NCBI GenBank assembly: GCA_947000775.1
Contig: CAMQGK010000638.1
Coordinates: 25,051,001 to 25,115,000 of the forward strand
From: Pterois miles
Lineage: Eukaryota; Chordata; Actinopteri; Perciformes; Scorpaenidae
DNA: 64,000 bases
Reading direction: 5' to 3'
In this document: positions 10,830 to 23,121 of the stretch, one piece after another
Position numbering within the stretch: the first letter of the stretch is position 1
How the letters are laid out: each line of letters opens with the position of its first letter
Program-made: the position numbers and the translations under genes
Notes under the pieces: generated by a model
What the model saw: only the letters and a program-made list of their open reading frames with translations
The model's database searches: none
What the model was told of the DNA's origin: nothing

Positions 10830-11205
10830 CACTAGCTCTCGTTTGGTCAAAGTAAACTCTTAATACACCGAGATGGGTGTGAAAAGAAACTACTGTTATA
10901 CAGTATGTGCTCCGCCTCGTCATTTTACCTTGCTGATCATTATAAAACCCTCTTCATTTAAACTAACAAACGAAATAAAAACTCATCAAAACTGTCTTTG
11001 TTAGTCTTTCCATCGTTCCAACACTCAGCAACTCTGGTTTGAGAGTTTGAAAGAGAGGCTTAATTAGTAATAAATATAAAAAGGTAGCAACCACCGTGAC
11101 ATTTTCATTGTTTTTCGTGCAACAGCACCGGCATACTCGCAGTGGGAAAGGAGTCTGTCGCCTGTTTAGTGGGTTTTCCCATGATTTAAAAAAAACTGCA
11201 TTGGC
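10830..11205 (+). repeat. Dispersed repeat R3, single copy
   Basis: It matches 21280-21700 in the same orientation: TGTGAAAAGAAAC, TTGCTGATCAT, GTTAGTCTTTCCA, CAACTCTGGTTTGAGAGTTT (near 11030), GAAAGAGAG, CCGTGACATTTTCAT, CAGTGGGAAAGGAGTCTGTC and GGGTTTTCCCATG. R3 therefore occurs at least twice in the window, once as a simple unit (here) and once expanded. Confidence 0.75.
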
Positions 11206-11948
11206 CTATACGCTCTAATGTCTGTAAGTAAAGGCTATTAGTTTGACTGAGATGTGACCCTGAGAAGAGGTTGTGTGATTTTTTTAAATCAAAAACACTC
11301 CATATAAAATCCAAAGTGTAAAATCAGCAATTTTTGGCTTTGCACGTATTGTATGAACTAGTACCAGACATTTACAGTGATGATGCGTCCAAGCTCTGGA
11401 GAAAAACAGAAGAGATCTGAACTCTAATTAACTAAGTTAAATCCATATTTTATGACGTGTTATACAGGCTTCCCATATAAAAAAGCAGGCAGTATGTAAA
11501 AGATTCACTGTGGAGCACAAGTAATCCCCAAGGATCACAACACAGAAGAAAGCAGATACATAATGAGCTTTCAGCTCCAAGAAATGATCCATCACAAGCA
11601 TATATTGATTAATGAAGAGCCAGACAAAAAAATCTGAACAAGATTTATGTTTATTTGGATCCACCATCGATCCCCTGTTTATTATACATACGTGGCTTTT
11701 CTAGTGTCAGTTTGATATGAGAAGCTCTGCAAACCCTTTGACCCTTTATTCAGTGCACAACATCCATTCATCTATGCATTTTTTTTATTCATGCTACTAT
11801 TACGAATCTATGGAATCTATGGCAATGTTGATCGTTCTGCCAATCCACCACTGGACTGAAATATCTGTATATAACAACAACCGGCTGGGTATCCATGAAA
11901 CTTAGTTCACCACCGCCAACGAGTCAGAGTTTTCACTCATGGTCAACA
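11206..11948. other. Anonymous DNA
   Basis: No recognised feature. Confidence 0.35.
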
Positions 11949-11950
11949 TC

Positions 11951-12660
11951 TTAGGTTAGGTTCACACTTAAAGGTTCCTGAACCAAAGCAATGTGAGGAT
12001 GATAAGTTTTACAACTGGTCTGGTTTGCATTCACAAACGCAAAACACAAACAGTCCAGATATTGTAAATAAAACTCGTAGTGGAAATCTAATTTGATTAT
12101 TGGTCAGATGGCAAGAAAGACAAACAAACCTCCTAATTTCTAGCAGGATATCATAAATCATGGGGCACAGCCAAGTTCTGATCATGTTGGTGTTGATCTG
12201 GAGCATCTGCAGCAGTTATTAAATAATTGATTAATGCAGGCATATCTCAGTGTTCTTATACACCTTCTCCAGTAATTGAGTAATGTTCTCTATCGCCCAG
12301 ATATTCTGAGTCCAGGTTTGTCCCCTGACACTCTGCATTTTACTAGCAAACGTACTAATAGCCACCGGTCACCAAAACAAAAAAAGGAAACGTTCTTTTA
12401 ACCAGTGAATTGACAGATAAAACTGTACGCTTCCTGTGTTTGGTTTGAATGGTGTTCACACCAGAAACGAACTGCTCTAGAGTTGACACTTGACAGCGGA
12501 CCGAGACCACCCCTGCGAGGCGGACCAGGGAGCGGTTGTTTGGTCCACACCAGGGTTCGATTCCTGCGTTCACACCAACCCAAACAAACCGCACCAAAGG
12601 GGGTAAACACTCCAGGGTTCGGTTCAACCGGACTAAACAAGGCTGGTGTGAATGCACCCT
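11951..12660. mobile_element. Candidate MITE with CTTAGG...TTCACAC ends
   Basis: The left end reads CTTAGGTTAGGTTCACACTT and the reverse complement of the right end reads CTTAGGGTGCATTCACACCA. Internal sequence on the right (12420-12660) is full of short inverted motifs around TTCACACCA and GGTTCG/CGAACC, as in fish MITEs rich in GGTGTGAA/TTCACACC words. The ends are imperfect, no target duplication is clear, and the middle (12060-12360) is featureless, so the two ends may belong to different insertions. The overlapping 128-codon minus-strand frame is not a gene. Confidence 0.45.
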
Positions 12661-13119
12661 AAGAAGTAGCATTAACTGACGTTTTTGTCCACTTGGGGGC
12701 TGCAGAACAAGCTGTAGACACAATATTAACATTATTGCCATATGAAGCTGGTGAGCTTGTTAGTTGCATATTTAAACATCCTGATGACACAATAATATCA
12801 GCATTTATTTAAAGTCAAGTTCATGGCTGCCCTTCATTTTGGTGTCCACTAACTATGGGGAAAAAGATCTGGCTCTTTAGCAGCTAAATGCTCCTTTCAC
12901 CAGTTACTTCATTTAACGTTAACTGTTTAACTGTTGTTGCTGGTTAAGCAGCGTTACATTAGTTTATCTGCGCTTTTTCTGAAGAAGCCGACTGTAGTAG
13001 CTGGAAATGGCAATGTGATCTCATCCCTTCTTGCCATATTTTGCTGTTTGGGCAGTTTTTTGTGAAGCATCTTGACACTGAAGGTTTGCACGTGGTTAAC
13101 CTTGTGGTTAACATTGTAA
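12661..13119. other. Anonymous DNA, possibly old repeat
   Basis: Words such as TGGCTCTTTAGCAGCTAAAT (near 12870) have a loose echo at 26450-26490, but similarity is too patchy to define a repeat. Confidence 0.3.
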
Positions 13120-13550
13120 CTGTGGCGGATAGGTTTAGGCAACAAAACTACTCAGCTAGGGTTTAAAAAAAGAAAAAGAAATCATGGTTTGGCTTACATT
13201 GTCAATAAAAACCACTCAACTTCTGGTTTCAGAGGGGACACCAACACCCAGCACGTTCTCATTTCCAGGGCGCCAAATACAGAGGCTTTGTCACAGCAAT
13301 CGGCCTTTCATGCCACTGCAAAAGGCAGCCTTTAGCGCTTATATGAAACTCACCAGGCATTCCATTAACTACATAAACCCATCCACGGCAACAGTAAACC
13401 CTCCAAGAAAGTGTGTAAGGACCATGATGACGTAGTTCAAAGAGTGAAAAGACACACCGGGCAGTAGGGGAGGTGGATGGGTCCAACAAACACAAAGCTT
13501 CCACCCAGAAGACCACTGTTTGTGTCCCGTGCGTCACATTTCACTTTCAC
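13120..13550. repeat. Dispersed repeat R1, composite copy
   Basis: The left part has the minus-type word GGTTTAGGCAACAAAACTAC. The right part has plus-type R1 blocks: ACGTTCTCATTTCCAGGGCG, GGTGGATGGGTCCAACAAAC and TTTGTGTCCCGTGCGTCAC. Having both orientations in one copy suggests that intact R1 carries its common blocks at both ends in inverted order (see 36330-36990). Confidence 0.65.
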
Positions 13551-15442
13551 GATAGAATCAGCTGTTCATTCGTGTCCCTTGTTCACAATATTCAGTTTCA
13601 TTTTCACCGTACAAACCTAGTTGTTTAGTCCATGTAGTTCTTTCTAACTAATTGTTTTGGTTGCCTTAACCAAGATGACGCCAGAAGTAACCATAGTGGT
13701 TTTGATGCTAAGAATAAAGCAGTGGTTTGTGACGAGTTGGGATGAGAACGTGTTGGTTTTAGGCGTCCTGGGAGTGAAACCAGACTGGAAATGAAGTTGA
13801 TGAGAGCGATGAGACTGAACCAAAACTAGAATAATGAGCTTAAAGATGCCAACATGCTCTGTAGAGGACTGGTGATAATTCTGTGGATTCAACACTGGTG
13901 AAATATTTCACATTATAGATAGTCATCTGATTCATTGTCAATATAATATTGAGCAGCTTTAAACATTCTGCGTATTAAACTAGAAAGCCAAGGCCAGCAC
14001 TAAAGGGCTGCTCACATTCAGTCCTCCTGGACATTTCTTGTTTTCACACTAAGCCTCAAACACAACAACAGTGGTGAGAAAATACCCCTCCACTCCTTGT
14101 TTGCTGGCTTTGTTCCACGCTTAGTGTGTGAATGAATCATCCTGAAGGGCTTATTTTCATGACGCTGTTGCTGCTCTTGTTTTCACCGGAGTGATAATGA
14201 TAAGGAACAGGAGTTATTAATACACACATTTCCTTTGGGGGCTCAGTCTCACACAGTCAAAACGGAAGTTGACAGTGCTTCACAAGCTGCCCACTATTAC
14301 TTTAGCTGCTTTGTTTTTGTTCCATTACAATAGAGGATAAATGGTTGTCATATTTGGGATCACTAGGTATTGAGATGTTATTTTCAATCAGTTTCAACTA
14401 AAGTACAAACCATGAATGTCAGCTGGGTGTTGTATCCTTGAGCCAAAGAGAGTCCAAATAGAATCATGTGGCTTTTATTATGATAGACAAGAGCAAAGAT
14501 CAGGCAGAAAGTGCTGAAATCAAGTTGGAAGTTGCAGCTAACAATCACATCAGGGAGCGTTCAGGGACACTGTTCCCTCTAATCTGAATAACAGATGTGG
14601 CCTACATCTAATAATTCAATTCACATTCATTTAATAGAGAGTAATATATTGTCAGTAAGCCTCCACTCTGTCCTCACACATTAAGAGGATATTTGGAGAA
14701 GTTGTCAGATTATAGAGGCAGACTTTGATTGCTCGCTGAATAAAGACCCCCTGAAGAAAACTGTCTGTTTTTTATGTGTTGTTCTCATTATAGTGACTGA
14801 TGAGGAAACATCCCAAAGTAAACACGTCCATTTGGCTGAAGGATCCCTGCTGTTGTTCTTGTACACATCCCCCCCCACCCACTCTCCTGTTTCCCAGTGC
14901 ATTGTGGGATGACAAACAAACATGTCGAGGCGGAGGAGGAGTCCAATGTTCAGCCTCCACACCAGGCATCTGTGGCAGAGTGCGTCTCAAAGCCAGCTGA
15001 AGCACCAGAGCTGAGTCACTGTGTGACGCTGAATCAGCCCTGCACACTCAAAACCAAGCAGCATATCATTCTGAAAACATCTGTGCGTCCAGGCGACGTA
15101 CGTCACAATACGTCCATATGATATTGTTTGATCCCTCTGGGGAAACCCGGTGGCTGAAGGAACAGATCGTACCAAAACACAGGGAGGAAATAGGGAACAT
15201 CAATAAAAATAGAGTCAATGTAGACATAATAATATCCAAGAAAATGATCTCTCTGCATGAAGGGAAAATTAGGACATCAGCATTTTTAAAAGAAATATAG
15301 CATAGTTTAGTAAGCAATGAGTGAGAAATTTTAACAAGATTAAAGGTGTGTTCAGACATAAAGCATATTTTCACCTTCGACCTTCATGCTAATGTGACTG
15401 CTGGACCATTATTGTTAGGGCACTATTGAAAGTATTATTATC
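13551..15442. other. Mostly anonymous DNA
   Basis: A weak R1-like echo may run to about 13760. The GC-richer part at 14840-15060 contains a C-run and CAGTGCATTGTGGGATGAC but no frame with a recognisable domain. Overlapping open frames on both strands there look compositional. Confidence 0.35.
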
Positions 15443-15467
15443 AGTAGTAGTAGTAGTAGTAGTAGTA
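15443..15467 (+). repeat. (AGT)n microsatellite
   Basis: Eight uninterrupted AGT units (25 bases), flanked on the left by ATTATTATC. Confidence 0.95.
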
Positions 15468-15714
15468 TTTTTCTCTGCAATGAATTGCCTTTCTGAAGGC
15501 CTGAACATGCCCAAAAAGTGATTAAACTTTGTTTGCTCATCAGATGTGGTGAAACATTTGTTTTTTTAAGGTTTTCCAGCTTGGGCCTTAAAAAAATGAC
15601 TCCGTGTTCTTACTATTCGGCCGAAACAACAAAGTAGAAACGTGTTTAATTTGTGTAAATTTGCGTAGCCTCTGCAAATATTTGTCTAAGGACGTCTTTA
15701 ATTTGTCTTTGAAT

Positions 15715-16375
15715 GCCTCTAAAAGTGGTCTCACCAAATGGTGTATGAATGACATGGTAATTTGTAAGACATTTCACATGCAAAAACAGTGCCTTTGTTG
15801 CTTTTGGCGTGTCATTTGTACACAATGTATTTTGTACTGACAGCAAAGCAAATCCATGTGAAAATACTATGCTTGGTGACATAGAAACAAATGTGTGAAA
15901 AGACCAACAAACACAAGACTTTCAACCAGGAGACATCTATTCATGTCCCAAAGTGTTGTTGAGTTATTTTGAAGTTGCGCTAGTGATGCTTGTGACGTGT
16001 TTTCTGTACTTATGTTATGTAGTTTATTTACATATTTCGCTTTGTTTACTACTTATTTTATGTTTTCCTAAGCCTGCCTGTTGAGTTATTTTGATGTTAC
16101 ATGGGTGATGTTTGTGACATGTTTACATACCCATGTTACGTTGATCATGTATGTATTTTACTTAGTTTACATACTTATTTGCCCGACCATGATGTTTTTC
16201 CTGGACCTAACCAAGTGGTTTTGTAGCCTAAACCAAACTGTGAACATTTCACAGTAACAATGTGCCATTAATGACATGCTAAAAGCCGCAATTGCTTTAT
16301 TGTGACACGCTGAATGTCCTTAAAATGTCATGCTATTTATACGCATTCCCATGAGATCAGGGTGGAACACAAACA
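15715..16375 (+). repeat. Dispersed repeat R1, plus orientation, partly duplicated
   Basis: Blocks in order: GAATGACATGGTAATTTGTA, CAACAAACACAAGACTTTCA with CCAGGAGAC, GTGATGCTTGTGACGTGTTT, ACTTATGTTATGTAGTTTA, then again GTGATGTTTGTGACATGTTT, CCATGATGTTTTTCCTGGAC, CCTAACCAAGTGGTTTTGTA and TTCCCATGAGATCAGG. The phrase TTGAGTTATTTTGA.GTT occurs twice (about 15960 and 16082), so an internal direct duplication of roughly 120 bp is visible. The closest relative here is 42190-43150. Confidence 0.75.
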
Positions 16376-16636
16376 GTCTACGGCCCTAGAGGCTCTGTGA
16401 GGCTATACTTGAGTGTACAGTGGTGCTTTGAGCTAAGTGCCAAGACCAGCGTGGCAACATGCTTACAAAGATACTTCTAACATGCTTATTGTAAGCAGGT
16501 ATCATTTGCAATGTTCATCATTTTAGATTAGCAGGCTAGCAAAAATATATTCATTTTTTAATATCATGGTTATCATCAATATCAGTATATTGTGACACCA
16601 AAAATTCAGATATTTCAATAAAAAACACAAATGTCT

Positions 16637-16870
16637 GGGCGCCCCCGTAGCTTTGGGTTTTGGAGCTACCGGCTCGAGTCCAGCTGGGGATTCTTGTTGC
16701 ATCTCTCTCTCTGTGTCTTATTTTTTGTCCATCTTTCTGCTGTCTTTATAACAGGCCTGCCGTCCCCACCAAAAAAATACTTATTGAAAAGGTCAACCCT
16801 GGGTGACCTGTAGCTCACCCGGTAGATTGTGCGCCCATGTAGACTTGGACTAATAAAGCCCTAAAAATTA
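16637..16870 (+). mobile_element. SINE-C, two partial copies in tandem
   Basis: The first part (16637-16790) starts GGGCGCCCCCGTAGC, has a B-box-like GGCTCGAGTCC, then TTGTTGCATCTCTCTCTCTG and a diverged body ending in AAAAAAATAC. The second part (about 16800-16870) restarts with a tRNA-like head, GGGTGACCTGTAGCTCACCC...GTGCGCCC, and jumps directly to the tail ACTAATAAAGCCCTAAAAA, so its body is deleted. The head and internal promoter words indicate a tRNA-derived SINE. Confidence 0.65.
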
Positions 16871-18579
16871 ATCTTAGAAAAAGTCAACCCATGATGCCAT
16901 CAAGTCACTGTGATTCATTTTCTGGGGACCATGAATTTTCCCATAAATTTAATAACAATCCATTTAACAGTTGAAATATTTCAGTTTATATATAATTAGG
17001 TCGACTCACATTGCCATCACTTGAGTCACGCCAGCTAACAATATCCATTAAAATATTCATTTTGGCTTAACTGTTATGAAGGCCAAGAAATGAACTGCAT
17101 GCCTTTCATAACAATGAGAAGAATACTGAAATATAAAGCCAGATATGGAAATTCACAAGGCCATAAACAAGGAAGTGTGTATGGAGCATAATTGATTTTA
17201 TCTGACATATTCCTTTGCAGAGGTGGTGTTGTATATGTTGTGTTATATCCCTAAATGAGGGCCTTCCATGTAGATAATACCACAAACTTAAAATTCCCAG
17301 TGCGGTGGGAGTCGGCCCTGCATGCTGCTTCAGCACACTGTCACCATGGCGATCCCCGGGGAAAGGTCATGTGCCGCTGGGCTGGGATGTTTGAAGGTCT
17401 GCAGATTGGCTATTGATGCTGATGACACGAGACTCGCTGGCACACACTGGTCATCCTTCAGCTGGCTGGTTTTCAAACTGCTCTTCCAGAGGCTCATTTA
17501 CAGCAGAGCTCCTCAGCTCAGCCGGCTCGATGCTGCACACAACACAGCTTCCACTGATTCATATTTCTGAAGGCTGGTGGCTCATGTTTTTGGAACAAAG
17601 CCACTAAAAGCTGACATTCACCATCTTTAAACTGACATTTTTATGTCAGAAATTATGAATATTGAAACTCTCCACTGAAACTCTCACACTCGTAAAATTC
17701 TATTAGGTGAGTTACCAGCTCCTCATGTGCAATTTCAGTTAGGCAATCCAGCCAGTGAAGAGCTCTCCTAATCCATTTAAAAGCAGTAAAAAACATTACA
17801 CAGATTTTACAAGTGTTTAGTTAACAAGACACATCTGCCCACTTAGCACTTGCTCATTGAACGTCTCACTCTGAAGCTGATATGAACAACCTTCATTTCA
17901 GATATTCACACATTTGTTTACAATTCCTCCATCTTGTGTACACTGACAATCTCTAGGAAAAGACGTCTTCATTTGCTGCAGACACTTGTGGGAATGCTTC
18001 ATTACTCAAAACTACTGGTTGTTTTCCATATGAAGGTTGGACAGAATGACTAATCATGGTTGAGAGAGGGAAATTAAATTAATGGTACAAGAATCAAGTC
18101 TATTTGGGGTTCGATTTCCCCCCTTCTGACAACAACAAGTCCCCATTTTTTTATGTTTTTTCCAGGTATTCCTTTGGTGTGAGGTATGTTAAGAGTGTTT
18201 TTTCTCGGAAGTCCATCCTGGCCGCACTGGTCAAATCGTAAATATTAAACTTGTCAATGATGCAGTCACATCAGAAGAACGATAGCCAATTGAAAACCAG
18301 TCTGACTGAAGCGGAAGGACAATCATGCCATTATGGCAGCAACGGCTAAAGCAAAATGTCAAACATAAAGTAGTAGTAAGATGGATCTCAGAAACATGTT
18401 GATTTGTGGCACATGAGTGTTTATTTAATGTGTCTCCATGACTTGATCAATTATTTTTCTTTTTTCTTGACAAACTAACATTGCTAATTCTTCCTGCCTA
18501 TCATCCGCCACGTTTGTTAACATGAAATTCACATTTGATTGCAAGAGATTTTACAAGATTTTCACAAAGGATTTTCACT
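16871..18579. other. Anonymous DNA with a GC-richer non-repetitive block
   Basis: The block 17285-17600 is GC-richer than its surroundings, shares nothing with other parts of the window and has no convincing exon. It could be an unconstrained single-copy stretch or a regulatory element. The rest shows nothing recognisable. Confidence 0.3.
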
Positions 18580-18770
18580 GAGCAGACCAGTGTTCATGTC
18601 CCGTATGAATCCAGAAGTCACTGTTATGCCACTTCCAGTATAAATAGTATTTAACCAAAACCACAGTCCTTTCCTAAACCTAACTAAGAAGTGTCCTGTG
18701 GAGACAGAAGTTTATTTTGACAAGACTGGATCAGAAATTGATGCTGAACATTCGTAGGAAAGTGCATGAA
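18580..18770 (+). repeat. Dispersed repeat R1, plus-orientation fragment
   Basis: It carries GTTCATGTCCCGTATGAA, CCTTTCCTAAACCTAACTAA and GACAGAAGTTTATTTTGA. The last word recurs at 42773-42790, fixing its R1 identity. Confidence 0.6.
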
Positions 18771-19564
18771 AAATGAGGAATAACTTTTCATAAGATATAT
18801 GAATCCCTGTATGAGAATACGTTGTTGTTGTTTTTTTACGTGACCAATGTAATTTTAAAGCATTAACTTTTTCACTCATTAATGTGCAAAAGTATGCAGC
18901 ATCATGTCAATGCTACATACAAGCTTCTATTGTTCATACTCACTCGATTGTGACCAAGACCTCAGTCACACCAGTATTACTGGGAATGGACTGGCAGGCC
19001 GAGGCTAATGCACACTGACCAGTGGTAAAGCATCTTGAGAGTGTTGACCTTTGAGGGACCATCCAACTTCATACAGTATAAGCCTTCTCTGCCAGAGGTT
19101 AACGAAGCCCCCAGGACCAGCACTGGGCTGTGAGGAGATTTTAGTGGCCACAGTCGAAGGTCACAGGACGCCAAATGGCCTGACTTTTGCCCACACACAA
19201 ATCGTTGTAGAAGAAACATCTGTGAAGCGATGAATTACTGTACATGTTGAAGAGGTGTATCATTAAATCATTATTGTGCTTTTCATGTGTAGGAGGCGAA
19301 CAGGAAGAAGAGGACTTTACGTACCTGAAAATGTTGTCTTTGCTGATTTCCAGTAATTCAACTTCTCACGTGGCTGTAGTGATGTACAAGTGTATTGTAA
19401 GACACCATTATATCCAGACTTTCTCTCAAATACACAAGGATGATGGCGCAAGCTGAACGGAAAGGGGTGGCCATCATACTCGGGCACCTTGGCAGAGGTT
19501 TGTGCTCTATAGTCTTTTAAATGAGGATGCTCCATAGCCCCAAAAATGTGAGATGCTGCTGAGG
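18771..19564. other. Anonymous DNA
   Basis: No recognised gene or repeat. Confidence 0.35.
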
Positions 19565-19565
19565 G

Positions 19566-19705
19566 GGCTGCATGGTGGTGCAGTGGTCAGCACTGTCGCC
19601 TTACAATAAGAGGGTGGCAGGTTTGAATCCGGCTCAAACCACAATCCAAAGACTATGACTCTAAATTGCCTTGCCTGATACAGAGCCCTAACGGGATAAT
19701 GGTTG
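19566..19705 (+). mobile_element. SINE-B with large internal deletion
   Basis: The tRNA-like head is intact (GGTGGTGCAGTGGTCAGCAC, B box GGTTTGAATCC), but the body is reduced to AATCCAAAGACTATGACTCT and the 3' end to GCCCTAACGGGATAATGGTT. It is about 140 bp instead of about 340 bp. Confidence 0.8.
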
Positions 19706-19894
19706 CAGATATACCTGCTGAGAAACTTTCAACGCAATGAATGGGGAGCCATTTTGGAGTGCAATGTTCCAGACTAGACCAGCTAGCATACTGGTTAGCT
19801 TGCCTGCAACATTTGCTTGCCCTCCGTAAGTATCACAGCATCACCAAGCTTCTAGTGCCACCTATATTTTGGGGGGCATTGTAAGCCTTAATTA

Positions 19895-19990
19895 GTCAAC
19901 AGCAGAGCAGTGACAGGAAATAAAGCAAGAGAGAGATGAGGACTGACATGCAACAAAGGCCTCGAACCACAGACACCCTCAAACCCATTT
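19895..19990 (-). mobile_element. SINE-C fragment, minus orientation
   Basis: GTGACAGGAAATAAAGCAAG, AGAGAGATGAGGACTGACAT and GCAACAAAGGCCTCGAACC are the complement of a SINE-C body (GGTTCGAGGCC, TTGCATGTC, TCTCTCT, TTTCCTGTC). Confidence 0.6.
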
Positions 19991-20639
19991 AACTGTACCA
20001 CTTTCTGGTCTGATGTTTATATAGCACAACCTATTCAACGTGTTTTAAAAGATATATTATACAGAGAGATAGCGCTATGTCCTGTGTACTGTGGCAGCAG
20101 AACATAAACATGTCAGATTCACTGAAGTGATGCTGACAGTAATAAAGCAAAGGTCTGGTCACACATAATCAAAGCCGGGAAAATCAACTTGACTCCTAAA
20201 CACACTCTGCTGGCTGTAGTCATCCAGCAGAAACAGAACAGTCACCTCTCATTAGACATGCAGGTATCACACACAAGCGGAAGTTCACAACATGCAGGGT
20301 TTAATATTGATTGCAGTGAGAAAGATTAGCTTGAATGTTTACATTTCTGCATGACGAGTTGAAGGTATACATCTGATTTGGTTGCATTATGTCCCTTTAT
20401 CACTGGACAAAAAATATCTGGCTTTTCAAGAAAGGTTGTCATTCATTTCCAGGAGAAATGACTCTGCAGTAGTCATCAGTATTTATCACCTCCAGCTCCA
20501 ATCAGCAGTGATGAAAACATGACATTTGACAATTTTCAACACTTTACCAGTATATAATAATATATAATATATAATAAATAAAATTAACATGGATTTGGAT
20601 AATTATTATAATTTATGAACATACATAACGTATGCTAAC
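19991..20639. other. Anonymous DNA with AT-rich end
   Basis: A nearly pure A/T stretch occurs at 20551-20585 (TATAATAATATATAATATAT). Otherwise nothing recognised. Confidence 0.35.
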
Positions 20640-21700
20640 TGGCTGTCGGCTGTTGAAAACTGTCTCACTGTTCCAACAATCACCAACTCTGCTTTGGTTT
20701 CAAAATAAAAGAAACAGCTCTTATGTGCTCTCCTTAAAGCCACAAGACTCCATTGACATAAACAATAATTTTAACTCGCTGATCATTTCAACTCAAGACA
20801 GAAATAAAACTTAAAAGTGTCTTGATTAGTCTTACGTATCACTTTGTGTTCTGTTTTCCTTATGTCTGTTTCTGTATGTCCATTCTATGTCTTTGTGTTC
20901 TAGGTGCAGCTCCCTGAGTGTTGATTGAGGGCACCTGTGTGAAGTTTTGAGCTGGGTTTATATAGGTGGCTCGTTATTCTGCCCACACTCTCTCTCAGCT
21001 CCCTGACACTAAACGCACCTCTTTGTGTTCCCTCGGTTATCCATTTTGTCTATAAAATGTTGCCTTAGTTTGCATCTAACCTGGCACTGTGTCCCTCTTT
21101 ATGTTGGGGCTTTCAAGCCAACAATCACCAACTGTGACTGAAATTAACCCTTAATTTAGAGAGTTACATGTGAAAAGAAACAGCCATTATTTGTGCTCCT
21201 CAATACTACCAGACTCCATTGGCGGATTTAAACACACTTAAATTAAACAAAACTTATCAAAACCATCATGTTTGTCTTTCGACTTTGCAACAATTACCAG
21301 CTCTGGTTTGGTTGAAATAAACCCTTAACTCACTTAAGGACTGATGTGAAAAGAAACCGCTGTTATATGCTCTCCTTAAAGCCACCAGACTCTATTGACA
21401 GAAACAGTGATTTTACTTTGCTGATCATCGAAACACACTTCATTCAAACTCAACAAAGAAATATAATTGTTAACCATCTTAGTCTTTCCACTGTTCCAGC
21501 AATCACCAACTTTGGTTTGAGAGTTTGAAAGAGAGATTAAATATGAAGAGTTAATCACCGTAACATTTTCATGATATTCTTATAGTAACTGGCACATTCA
21601 AGACGTGACGCACAGAAAGGCATCTACTGGCAATGGGAAAAGAGCCTGTCGTCTGTTTTAATAGGGTTTTCCCATGTTTAAAAAACCTGTATATACACCA
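20640..21700 (+). repeat. Dispersed repeat R3 with three internal tandem units
   Basis: Related units start near 20660, 21118 and 21288. Each reads AACAATCACCAACTCTG-like, then GAAAAGAAAC, TGCTCTCCTTAAAGCCACMA, GACTCYATTGACA, TGCTGATCAT, TTCAAACTCAACAAAGAAAT-like and TTAGTCTTTCC-like. The last unit runs into a unique tail (GAGAGTTTGAAAGAGAG, GGGTTTTCCCATG) shared with 10830-11205, which has only one unit. The array is therefore an expansion of an R3 copy, interrupted by about 283 bp of unrelated sequence. Confidence 0.75.
20834..21116. mobile_element. Insertion inside the R3 array, possibly a solo LTR
   Basis: The R3 pattern breaks after GATTAGTCTTA and resumes at CAACAATCACC. The intervening ~283 bp contain pyrimidine-rich sequence, GATTGAGGGCACCTGTGTGA, then TTTATATAGG and ACTCTCTCTCAGC, an arrangement reminiscent of fish LTR promoters. 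No target duplication or TG...CA ends are evident, so the LTR idea is only a suggestion. Confidence 0.35.
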
Positions 21701-22584
21701 CTAGTTTTGGTAGAGGGTGAGCTGAAAGTTGTCTGAAGGTTATGCAAATACACTATTCTGTGAAATTTTAAACAACATCAAAATCACTTTCCAAAAAGAC
21801 TTTCCAGACTGTTTATTATAGCAAATAAAATTTACCAGCCATTTTGCCAGTGGTTAAGCTAAAGACAGCCAAAGGTCATTCCCAAGTTAATAGGAATTAT
21901 TCAAACGACTTTCTCCAACTATTTTCTTTGTAATTTGGCATTTCAGTCTTGACCTTTGTGGGAGCAGTCATACAGTCTTCATCAGCAGATTGCTCTTTAA
22001 AAAACAACAACACAAAAGAATCATGATCAGGTGTTTATCGTAAATCCAGGTCACAAGATTGTGTATGTTATCACCTGATCTCACTGGTCATTTTCAGCTG
22101 GTGGCAGCCGAGTGTAAGTCATGTGACACGGTATACACATGTCTGCTGGCTGTTTCAGTAGCTCCATCTCACAGTCATGCTGTTCCTCCAGTAACCCGTC
22201 ATTTGGATGAAGTGATATAGCCGTAATTGTTATGCAATCATCAACACTGTTTTTCACTGTGCTAGAGGTGGGGTGGCTGTTCAGTCCAGTACTTTAGTCT
22301 ACCTTGTCTTATCAATTATTTTGCATACATTTACACAACAGAAATCTGCATACTGGATAAAACCAGGTTCAAAATTCTTGTTTTGCTGACATATCAGAGT
22401 CAAAGGTTGTTACAGAGGGAAATTTGGACATCTCTTTGTATCACTGTATAAATCAGAAAATAGCCATAAAAAGGAATAACTTGTTCTATAAATAAGGCTA
22501 TGAATGATATACTGTATGTACAAACCCCTCTGTAACAACCTCCAGAAAATAGCAGCCCATTTGCACAAAAATATCTATAAATGC
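21701..22584. other. Anonymous DNA
   Basis: No recognised gene or repeat. Confidence 0.35.
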
Positions 22585-22990
22585 CATGATAATGCACAAG
22601 ACGTTTAGCGTGCAATAATACACCTTTTTTTAATGTCTTTTGCACATCTATCCTGTACTGACCGCAGTGTAAACACATCCCCGTACGCTGCAGTAAGAGT
22701 TAGAGATGAAGTATAAAAGGCGGGAAAGACTGCTTATGTTGGGCGGATAGGGAGGTGGATGTGCCCAACAGACATCAGATTTTTAACTAGACCCATGTTC
22801 AAGATCATTGTTGACCGATGTTTTGTTTTGTAAGTTCTGTTAGTGACGTTTGTCGTGTGTTTTGTTTGTGACGTGTTTTCTGTTGTTTCCATACACATTT
22901 TACTGAGTTTTCTCACTTACCTTAAGCCCAACCATGACGTTTTCCCTTACTCTACATAACTGGTTTTCTTGCCTCTAATTAACTACAGGT
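22585..22990 (+). repeat. Dispersed repeat R1, plus orientation
   Basis: Blocks: ATCCTGTACTGACCGCAGTG, GGGAGGTGGATGTGCCCAAC, GTGACGTGTTTTCTGTTGT, ACTTACCTTAAGCCCAACCA and TGACGTTTTCCCTTAC. The order is the same as at 42270-42990. Confidence 0.65.
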
Positions 22991-23121
22991 GAAAAAGGTA
23001 AACCGTTTTAACAACTAGATCTCACCATGATATTTTCTTTCTGCTAGTCTGAAAAAAGACCTTATGGAGGAAAAACAACCCAAAATCTCACAATTGACCA
23101 GACCAGGGTGTTTCTCATTAA

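Noticed and set aside
12661..12960. Possible repeat shared with 26330-26490
   Set aside because: Only scattered words (GCTAAA.GCTCC, CACCAG) agree, too little to call homology without an alignment tool.
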